Source: Trueperaceae bacterium (GTDB lineage: Bacteria; Deinococcota; Deinococci; Deinococcales; Trueperaceae). Taken from it: a DNA stretch of 64,000 bases. The notes under the pieces were generated by a model, which had not been told where the DNA came from, did not search any database, and worked only from the letters and a program-made list of their open reading frames with translations. Positions 56,082-64,000 of this stretch are shown one piece after another. Numbering within the stretch: the first letter of the stretch is position 1; each line of letters starts with the position of its first letter. Made by a program: the position numbers and the translations under genes. The DNA lies in assembly GCA_023954415.1 (NCBI GenBank), contig JAMLIB010000010.1, positions 62,001-126,000 of the forward strand, in the 5' to 3' direction.

Positions 56082-57303
56082 GTCGACTCCGAAAACCCCC
56101 GTGATCGCCCTCGACCTGACTCACGGCGCGGACGCGCAAGGCAAGAGCCTCCGGCGCGCACCAGAGCTTGTCCCGCCGCGCGCTCGGGTCGACAGTCCGG
56201 ACGATACCCAGCCCAGCCAGCTGAGCGCAGGCCGCGTACACGGCCTCCTTCGAGACCCCGAGCGCCGTGGCGGCCTGCAAGGCGCCGAAGACCGGCACCT
56301 CGACCATGTACGGCAGCAGGCCCCGTGCCGCGCTACCCAGCCTCGTCCCGCCGAGCCGCCGGTCCCAGTCCTCGACGAGGTCCTCCACCTCCCCGCGCAC
56401 CCGCCTGCCCAAGGCAACGGCCAGCGCCGCGCTTGCGGCATAGAGTTCCAGCAGCGGCCTGGCATCGCCTCGCCTGTAGGCTCGAAGTGCTAGCTGGAAC
56501 TCGCGCCGCCGCCGCCGCAACACCGCCGAGAACGGCACGGCCGCACCGCAGGTCAAGCCCTTGGCACGCAGCGCGGTTTGCACCAGAGCCCTCGCCGTGC
56601 GCCCGGTGCCAACGGTGAACGGCCGGATCGTAAGTAGCTGCGCATGACCGACTGCCGCCTGGGCCAGCGTCTGGAGGTCGTCCCGCGCCATGAACGAGGC
56701 CAGGTCGCGCATGGCCGCCTCGACGCGCTCCGGGCGCGGCGGCACGAACTCGGCCAAACGCGCTTTCACGTGGCTAACGCCCGCGAGGTGCAGGGTGTGC
56801 GCCCGCGGCGGCGGCGGTTCCAGCACCAGCCCACTCCGCCACCTCGACCCGAGCACGCCCACGCCGGAGACGCACTCGTGCAGCCGTTCCGCCACCTGCG
56901 CTGCCGGGAGCTCTGCGGTCGCCGCAGCCAGGGCCAGTCCGGTGGCGCGCACGGAGGCCGCGACCCTAGCCGCCAGCCTCCAGCGCCCGCGGCCGGTCTC
57001 GGCCAGGCACACCCGCTCGGGCGAATCGTAGAGGCGCGCGATCCGCGCGCTCGAAACCCCTTCGACCCACGTCAGCAGGCCCGCGGCCGGCGCGCCCGTG
57101 AGCGCCGCCTCCGTGTCGAACCGCACGATCTCGTTGGCGGCGCGCTCGAGCCGCGCGGCGGTGGCGCCAAGCCTGCCAAGGTCGACCTCGGCTATGCGCG
57201 CGGGAATGGCGGCCTGCGGGTCGCCCAGGTCGTACGTGACCGGAGGCCAGAGGATGCCAGGGGTCTTTCCAACACCCTTGGGCCTCAACTTAGGTTGTCG
57301 CAT
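56038..57303 (-). CDS. Fic-family-like protein with degenerate active site
   Basis: 421 residues. The layout is that of DUF4172/Fic_N plus Fic plus winged helix: LLTWVEGVSSARIARL (77-91) where the inhibitory S-x-x-x-E-G helix is expected, GVGVLGSRWRSGLVLEPPPP, VPPRPERVEAAMRDLASFM, then AQLLTIRPFTVGTGRTARAL. In active Fic enzymes the last block reads HPFx(D/E)GNGR; here the catalytic His is Arg227 and Asn is Thr233, and the inhibitory Glu also seems lost. The C-terminus has a winged helix (LGVSKEAVYAACAQLAGLGI). It may be a regulator or a changed enzyme rather than an AMP transferase. Its ATG lies within the palindromic repeat B, and its end overlaps metG by 44 bases. Confidence 0.65.
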   Translation of the reverse strand: MRQPKLRPKGVGKTPGILWPPVTYDLGDPQAAIPARIAEVDLGRLGATAARLERAANEIVRFDTEAALTGAPAAGLLTWVEGVSSARIARLYDSPERVCLAETGRGRWRLAARVAASVRATGLALAAATAELPAAQVAERLHECVSGVGVLGSRWRSGLVLEPPPPRAHTLHLAGVSHVKARLAEFVPPRPERVEAAMRDLASFMARDDLQTLAQAAVGHAQLLTIRPFTVGTGRTARALVQTALRAKGLTCGAAVPFSAVLRRRRREFQLALRAYRRGDARPLLELYAASAALAVALGRRVRGEVEDLVEDWDRRLGGTRLGSAARGLLPYMVEVPVFGALQAATALGVSKEAVYAACAQLAGLGIVRTVDPSARRDKLWCAPEALALRVRAVSQVEGDHGGFRSRPTAPRCRPAGRVPT

Positions 57304-57356
57304 AACTTCAGTTGACCGACCTTCGTAGCGAAGGTTAGCGGCTAACTTTGGTTCAC
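57284..57356. repeat. Paired inverted-repeat element, copy B
   Basis: CGAAGGTTAG-CGG-CTAACTTTGG (57329-57351) and CTCAACTTAGGTTGTCGCAT with ACTTCAG (57284-57311) repeat the motif of copies A and C in the opposite orientation. The second half includes the start codon of the Fic-like gene and codes for its first residues. Confidence 0.55.
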
Positions 57357-57457
57357 CTCCTAGACGCTCAGAAGGGTAGTCCGCCCTCTCCTCTCGGCAG
57401 GGGCGGGGCCAGGTACCGAGCCAACTAGGTCTAGGCAGGGGTCCGGGCGAGCCCGGT

Positions 57458-59319
<1,862 letters not shown>

Positions 59320-59332
<13 letters not shown>

Positions 59333-60558
59333 TCGCCCTTGCGCATGACCGGCTCGCTCGAACCGTCGGGTAGCTCGCCGTCGATGTCCATCCGGTCTGA
59401 GCCGATCATGAAGTCGACGTGGGCGAGCGAGTCGTTCAGGCCGTGCGCGAGGCGCTCTTCCTCGGTCATGGTCTGGGCGCCTTGCAGGCAGTTCACGTAG
59501 CCACGGCCGAGGGCGATGTGGCAGGCGGCGTTCTCGTCGAAGAGCGTCTCGAGGAAGAGCAGGCCGGTCTTGGCGATCGGGCTGGAGGCGGGCACGAGCG
59601 CGACCTCGCCCAGGCGGCGCGCGCCGGCGTCGGTGTCCAGGATGTCGTCCAGCGCCCCCTGCCCTGCGCCGGCCGTGGCCCTGACCACCACGCCGTCCTT
59701 GAACTCCAGCGAGAAGTCGTCGATGAGGATGCCGTTGTACGCGAGCGGCATACTGGCGCGCACGACGCCGTCGACGCGCTCGCGGTGCGGTGCGGTGAAG
59801 ACCTCCTCTGTCGGCATGTTCGCCACGAAGCCGACGCCGTTGGGTAGGGTGGAACCGCCGCCGTCCCACAGGTGGCCTTCGGCCAACCCGACGCGCAGGT
59901 CCGTTCCGGGCGCTCGGAAGCGCAGAGCCGCGTACCGGCGCTCGTTGAGGGTCTGCTTGCGGCGGGTGAGGTCCTTGTCGTGCTCCCGCCACGCGGCGAC
60001 GGGCTCGGCCTCCAGCACGCGCGTGGCCGTGAAGATGGCGTCCCAGAGGGCGCCGACGGCCTCGTCCTCCGCCACGTTGGGGAACACCTTGCGGGCCCAC
60101 TCCGGCGCGGCGGCCGCGGCAACGCACCAGGGGATGCGGTCGCTCATGGCCAGGTCGGTGTACGGACGTATGACCGGACGCCACGCCTTCTGGTAGGCCG
60201 CGAACCGCTCCGGCTCGGTGCCGGCGAGCGCGTCGGGGTCGTCCGCCAGGATGGCGAGCGAGGCGGCGCCCTCGGCGGCAAGGCTGTTCATGGCGTCGGC
60301 GCGGTACTGCGGGATGATCCCGAAGCTCCCGGCCGGGCCGTGGAGGAAGCGGGAACGCGTGACGGCGTCGTCGCTCCACAGGATCTCTACGTACGGGCTG
60401 CCGATCCGGTAGGCGATGTCGCTCACCAGGCGCACCAACGGCGCGGCGGAGACGGGCGCGCGCACGAGCAGCTTCTGGCCCGGCTGCACGTTGACCCCGA
60501 CCCTGACGAGTAGCTCTGCGTACGCCTCCAGGCGGTCCGCGAAAGACGGTGTAGTCAT
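59320..60558 (-). CDS. Aminopeptidase, M29 family (AmpS/AmpT type)
   Basis: 412 residues from the ATG at 60558. Family blocks: [86 protein letters not shown] with MDIDGE. The conserved Glu, His and Asp residues in these blocks bind the two metal ions. It removes N-terminal residues from peptides in the cytoplasm. An in-frame ATG at 60567 would add three residues. recQ is coupled to its end. Confidence 0.92.
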
Positions 60559-60645
60559 GCCAAGCATCGTAGCAGCGGTCCGGCGGCCGGGAACCGGACC
60601 GCCGACGAGGATCACCCGGCCGGTCGCCATGACCGCCTAGGCAAC

Positions 60646-60813
60646 TTGCCCTTGCGCTCCCTGGCCATCGAGAAGGTCGCGGAGCGCGAGCGGCGCGAGT
60701 TGCTGCGCCGGGAGGCCATTTACCGCGCCGGGAGGCCGCCACTGGACCTCGCGGGCAAGCGCGCGGTGCTCGTCGACGATGGGCTCACCACCGGCGGGGC
60801 CTCACGCCGATGA
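60646..60813 (+). pseudogene. Phosphoribosyltransferase remnant
   Basis: The + strand reads [20 protein letters not shown], then [20 protein letters not shown] with [11 protein letters not shown] and a stop. RPPLDLAGK plus the PRPP-binding [11 protein letters not shown] are the centre of a type I phosphoribosyltransferase of ~200 residues. The first ~90 and the last ~70 residues are missing. It fills the gap between divergent aminopeptidase and glpD 3' end, overlapping the glpD stop, and is a decayed gene. Confidence 0.65.
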
Positions 60814-62385
60814 GCGCATGAGGTCGGCCACCCGCGCGCGCACCGCGGCCGCCGCGCCCTCGTCGAGGAAAGCCAGCCGCAGCCGTCTGGCGAGCACGTC
60901 GTCCGGGTAGCAGGCGTACTCGTGATCGCGCGCGTAGGCGACCTCGGCTTCTATGTACGGGTACCCGTCCGCCAGCCGCTCCGTGCCCGCGCCGGCGTCC
61001 AGCACCAGCGGGGCCAAGGCGCCATAGGCGGAGTTGAGGTGCCTGGCGACGTCCTCCGGCAGGCCGCGATCACGCATCAACGCCGTGTAGCCGTTCTGGT
61101 CGAACCCCTCCGCACCCATGAGGGGGAGGTCCTTCGTCCGGGAGCCTGTGCGCGGCTCGAGCCGGCCTACTCCGACCGCCTCGTCGACGACGTCCTCCGC
61201 CATACGCCTGTACGTGGTCCACTTGCCTCCGGCGATCGTCACCAAGCCAGAGGCGCTAGTGACGATCGCGTGATCGCGCGAGAGCCGCGCCGTCGACGCG
61301 CCCTCGTGGCCGAGCTCGACGAGCGGGCGCAGGCCGCTCCAGGCCGCGAGGACGTCGGAGCGCGCCACGGGTAGGTCGAAGTAGCGGCGCACGTGCCTGA
61401 GGATGTACTCGATGGCGCTCTGTTCCGGCAGCGGCTCGGGCTCGACGGCGGCCGGGCTGTCCGTGGTGCCGACGAGCGTGCGCCCTTGCCACGGCAGGAG
61501 GAAGAGCACGCGACCGTCCTCCGTGTGAGGGATGAGCAGCCCCGTGTCGGAGGGACTGAACCGCGCGGGCAGCACGACATGGACGCCGGAGCTGGCCTTC
61601 AGCATCGGCTCGGCGTCGGGGTCGTCCAGCGTGCGCACGGCGTCGGCGAAGGGGCCCGTGGCGTTGACGACGACGCGCGCGGCGATCTCGAAAGGCGGGG
61701 CGGTGGCTGCAACGCGGTCCGCCACCACCACGCCGGTCACGCGGCCGTCGCGCTTCACGAGCGCCAGCGCCTCGACATGGTTGCAGACGGCGGCGCCGTG
61801 CGCCTCGGCCGTCCTGACGAGCGTCACGTTCATCCGAGCGTCGTCGAACTGACCGTCGTAGTACTCGACGGCACCCTTCAAGCCCTCGTGCTTGAGCATC
61901 GGGAAGCGCGCCAGGGCCTCCGCCCGGCCGACGAGGTGGCTGGGACGCAAGTTCGCCCTGCCGGCCAGCATGTCGTAGAGCTTCAGGCCCGTGAAGTAGT
62001 AAGGGAGCTCGAGCGCGCCGTATACGGGCGTGAGTAGGGGCAGCGGGCGCGCCAGGTGCGGCGCGTTCCTCAACAGCCGTGCGCGCTCGTGCAGGGCCTC
62101 ACGTACCAGGCGGAACTGGCTGCGGTCGGCGTGCTTCACCGCCTGCTCGAGGTAGCGCACCCCACCATGAACGAGCTTCGTGCTCCGGCTGCTCGTGCCT
62201 TGGGCGAAGTCGAAGCGCTCGACCAACCCCACCTTCAAGCCCCGGCTGGCCGCGTCCAGAGCCGCTCCGGCACCCGTGGCCCCTCCCCCGATGACGAGCA
62301 AGTCGAACCGCTCGGACGCGAGCCGCCCAAGGCGCGCGTGCCGCGCCTCAGCCGCTTGCCCTACGCCCGCGCTGGCGGCGCTCAC
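60802..62385 (-). CDS. glpD: Glycerol-3-phosphate dehydrogenase (FAD)
   Basis: 527 residues from a GTG that overlaps the stop of the yceH gene (GTGA). FAD-binding FDLLVIGGGATGAGAALDAA, GTSSRSTKLVHGGVRYLEQA, VVNATGPFADAVR, KASSGVHVVLPARF and LVTIAGGKWTTYRRMAED are typical of GlpD, which oxidises glycerol-3-phosphate to dihydroxyacetone phosphate at the membrane and feeds electrons to quinone. No glpFK genes are adjacent. Confidence 0.94.
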   Translation of the reverse strand: MSAASAGVGQAAEARHARLGRLASERFDLLVIGGGATGAGAALDAASRGLKVGLVERFDFAQGTSSRSTKLVHGGVRYLEQAVKHADRSQFRLVREALHERARLLRNAPHLARPLPLLTPVYGALELPYYFTGLKLYDMLAGRANLRPSHLVGRAEALARFPMLKHEGLKGAVEYYDGQFDDARMNVTLVRTAEAHGAAVCNHVEALALVKRDGRVTGVVVADRVAATAPPFEIAARVVVNATGPFADAVRTLDDPDAEPMLKASSGVHVVLPARFSPSDTGLLIPHTEDGRVLFLLPWQGRTLVGTTDSPAAVEPEPLPEQSAIEYILRHVRRYFDLPVARSDVLAAWSGLRPLVELGHEGASTARLSRDHAIVTSASGLVTIAGGKWTTYRRMAEDVVDEAVGVGRLEPRTGSRTKDLPLMGAEGFDQNGYTALMRDRGLPEDVARHLNSAYGALAPLVLDAGAGTERLADGYPYIEAEVAYARDHEYACYPDDVLARRLRLAFLDEGAAAAVRARVADLMRSSA

Positions 62386-63047
62386 CCCCCTGCGCTCGCC
62401 TCCAGCTCCGCCACGCGCCGCTCGAGGTCCTCCACGCGCCTCAGCAGCACCGCGAGGGCGGAGCCGTTCGCCGGGTGCCCGTCGTGCGCGCCGTGGACGT
62501 GCCCACCTTGCGCTTCCTCCGACTGGCGCGAGCGCACGCGCGGCTGCATGCGCTCCTCGTCGAGGCCGAGCTTGTGGGCCCAGCGGTCCTGGCTCTGGCC
62601 TGGGCCGCGGCCGAGGTTCTCCACGAGCGGCGTGCGCCGTTCGGCCAGGCCGACCAGGACCCGCTCGAGGCTCCCGATGTCCGGGAACGTCGTGTAGCGC
62701 TCCGTGCGCGTGCGCAGCTCTCCGGGCGTCTGGGGACCGCGGAGCATGAGGACGCTCAGGACAGCCAGCTCCCTGGCGTCGACCGACCACGCCTGCGCGA
62801 GCTTGTGGCGGTGCTTGGGCACGCGGTCGCTGACCTCCTGCACGGTGGCGGCGAGGCCCTTGTCGTGCAGGCGCTGCACGGCGGCGAGCACGTCCTGGAG
62901 GTGATAGTCGGTGACAGGCTCCCTGCTCGTCTTCTGGTTACAGGCCGTATGGAGGGCTTGGCTGCTCAGCGGGTACGCTTCCGGCGTGGTGCGCTCCTTC
63001 TCTACCAGGGCGCCGAGCACGCGCAGCTCGATGTCTGTCAGAGCCAT
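62382..63047 (-). CDS. YceH/DUF480 family protein
   Basis: 221 residues: TDIELRVLGALVEKERTTPE, AYPLSSQALHTACNQKTSRE, MLRGPQTPGELRTRTERY, followed by an Arg/Glu-rich C-terminal coiled coil (LLRRVEDLERRVAELEAS). The family consists of two winged helices and has no firmly known function. TAATAT ten bases before the ATG is a likely -10 box on a nearly leaderless message. glpD is translated after it through the GTGA overlap. Confidence 0.85.
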   Translation of the reverse strand: MALTDIELRVLGALVEKERTTPEAYPLSSQALHTACNQKTSREPVTDYHLQDVLAAVQRLHDKGLAATVQEVSDRVPKHRHKLAQAWSVDARELAVLSVLMLRGPQTPGELRTRTERYTTFPDIGSLERVLVGLAERRTPLVENLGRGPGQSQDRWAHKLGLDEERMQPRVRSRQSEEAQGGHVHGAHDGHPANGSALAVLLRRVEDLERRVAELEASAGG

Positions 63048-63057
63048 GTTGCGCAGG

Positions 63058-63063
63058 ATATTA
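63058..63063 (-). promoter_or_regulatory. -10 box (TAATAT) for yceH-glpD
   Basis: TAATAT on the minus strand lies ten bases before the ATG at 63047. Confidence 0.45.
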
Positions 63064-63165
63064 CGCGGAGGCCCCGGCGCACGCCAGTCTTCGCGATGAA
63101 CGCCCACGATCCGCGGTCCCTGCGCGAGACCCGGGCGCACGGCGTCGTTTTCTGTCTCATGGGGA

Positions 63166-63248
63166 GTGAACCAAGGTTAGCGATCAACCTTGGCTTACGA
63201 GCGCGCTTAGCTGAGGTTAAGCAACAACCTTCGTTCGAACACGAGGGT
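63166..63248. repeat. Paired inverted-repeat element, copy C
   Basis: CCAAGGTT-AGCGATC-AACCTTGG (63171-63193, perfect 8-bp arms) and TGAGGTT-AAGCAAC-AACCTTC (63212-63232) repeat the pair seen at 27.6 and 57.3 kb. It lies between two divergent genes, ~70 bases before the one at 63318. Confidence 0.6.
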
Positions 63249-63302
63249 GCTGGGCAGGAGGTCGGCGCGCGGGGGCCGCCGACGGGGCACCCGCCGCCGA
63301 TG

Positions 63303-63308
63303 TAATAC
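63303..63308 (+). promoter_or_regulatory. -10 box (TAATAC) for the DUF6483-like gene
   Basis: TAATAC lies nine bases before the GTG at 63318. No ribosome binding site is seen. Confidence 0.45.
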
Positions 63309-63317
63309 CGTAGGCGG

Positions 63318-64000
63318 GTGCCCATAAGAGACGAACTGATCGAGCGCACCATGCAGCAATTGGCCGCGCTCATGGCCAAGATCCTCCAGGCGCGCTCCAG
63401 CACGGTCGAGATGGCACGGTTCGACGTCGCCGCGGCCGAGAGCCAACTCGACGACCTGTACCTGGCCAACCTCGGCACGAGCCGAAGCCTGGTGAGGCGG
63501 CTGGGCCTCGAGGACCTGATCGGCGTGATAGGCACCGCGGGGCACGTCGACGGCGAGCGGGCGTACGTCTTCGGCGCCCTGCTGAGCACGGAGGCGGAGG
63601 TGGCCATCGCGGGCGGCGCCGACGCGGAGGACCCGGAGGTCCTCGCCTTGCGCAACTCCGCGCTGGCCATGTTCCTGGAGGCAGGTGCCGAGCGGCTCGG
63701 GGAAGCCGACCTCGACGAGCGCGTGCAGGCTCTCCTCGCCGCCGTGCATGAGGACGCGTGGCCGCTCAGCACCTACGAGCGGCGTTTCCGCTACGAGTTC
63801 GCCGGCCGGCGCTACTCGCGCGCGGAGGACGCGCTCTTCGACTGGCTCGACAACAGCACGGGGTTCGAGCAGCGTCTGGAGGTGGCCGCCACCGCTGACG
63901 CCTTCTACACCGCTCTCGAGGAGTTGAAGGACAAGGAGCTTACCGAGGGCGGCTTCGAGCGCGACGAGATCGCGGAGGGGCGTGCGGACTTCGCGGAGCG
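63318..64000 (+). CDS. DUF6483-like protein, 3'-truncated by window end
   Basis: At least 227 residues from a GTG; the frame runs off the window. It begins VPIRDELIERTMQQLAALMA, a helical N-terminus similar to DUF6483 proteins. A Glu/Ala-rich helical part (LSTEAEVAIAGGADAEDPEV) and YERRFRYEFAGRRYSRAEDA with LFDWLD follow. No catalytic motif is visible and the function is unknown. The alternate long frame on the other strand over this region is a GC-rich shadow. Confidence 0.6.
   Translation, partial: MPIRDELIERTMQQLAALMAKILQARSSTVEMARFDVAAAESQLDDLYLANLGTSRSLVRRLGLEDLIGVIGTAGHVDGERAYVFGALLSTEAEVAIAGGADAEDPEVLALRNSALAMFLEAGAERLGEADLDERVQALLAAVHEDAWPLSTYERRFRYEFAGRRYSRAEDALFDWLDNSTGFEQRLEVAATADAFYTALEELKDKELTEGGFERDEIAEGRADFAE

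Noticed and set aside
59333-60742. N-terminal half of the 1094-residue frame reaching into RecQ
   Set aside because: That part lies out of frame over the M29 aminopeptidase gene and has no protein-like composition; RecQ starts at 59332.

Overview
The window is high-GC bacterial DNA. It looks like a member of the Deinococcota, probably a Truepera-like lineage. This is inferred from the archaeal/eukaryal-type ProRS, a FrnE-type disulfide oxidoreductase with the extra C-terminal CX4C motif known from Deinococcus, and many genes whose -10 box lies only 5-10 bases before the start codon, the leaderless arrangement common in that phylum. No rRNA, tRNA, CRISPR array or insertion sequence was found.

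Bases 1-12.9 kb are a surface-polysaccharide locus on the + strand: a flippase tail, a polysaccharide pyruvyl transferase, two Wzy/O-antigen-ligase-like proteins, three GT4 glycosyltransferases and a PP-loop/QueC-like protein. The locus ends with a protein that joins a Wzy-like domain to a WbaP-like initiating sugar-phosphate transferase. The first 9.7 kb is visibly richer in A+T than the rest, as expected of an exchanged polysaccharide island. uppS (carrier lipid) follows directly.

From 13.8 to 21.3 kb there is an aldehyde dehydrogenase, a small toxin-antitoxin island (a VapBC45-type pair plus an MNT gene and a decayed HEPN partner) and an FbpABC-like ABC importer. From 21.4 to 27.6 kb there is a methyltransferase, pyrR-pyrB, a MacB/LolD-like ABC pair and pyrC. 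Both pyrR and pyrC start with the same TATGCT promoter box and a PyrR-binding RNA element that overlaps the ribosome binding site.

From 27.8 to 42.7 kb the genes are mostly single-gene units: a Crp/Fnr regulator, SCO1, a PAS-GAF-HD-GYP protein, an EtfD-like Fe-S membrane protein, a structured intergenic RNA candidate, bioY, a thioesterase, transketolase, a DUF3352-like exported protein, divergent coaE and cca, and a secreted protein. From 42.8 to 53.6 kb there are galE, ilvE, a DMT transporter, a small gene behind a palindromic operator, a large G8-domain lipoprotein resembling animal CEMIP/TMEM2, proS with a coupled small gene, a ParB-like/USP fusion and frnE.

From 53.7 to 64 kb there is metG behind a leader peptide and terminator that look like an attenuator, a Fic-like protein lacking the catalytic His, recQ with an M29 aminopeptidase, a phosphoribosyltransferase remnant, glpD-yceH and the start of a DUF6483-like gene. 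A paired inverted-repeat element of about 70-100 bp recurs in three intergenic regions (27.6, 57.3 and 63.2 kb).

The best candidates for something undescribed are the Wzy-WbaP fusion, the metG leader, the paired palindromic repeats, the QueC-like polysaccharide gene, and the structured RNA at 34.0 kb.
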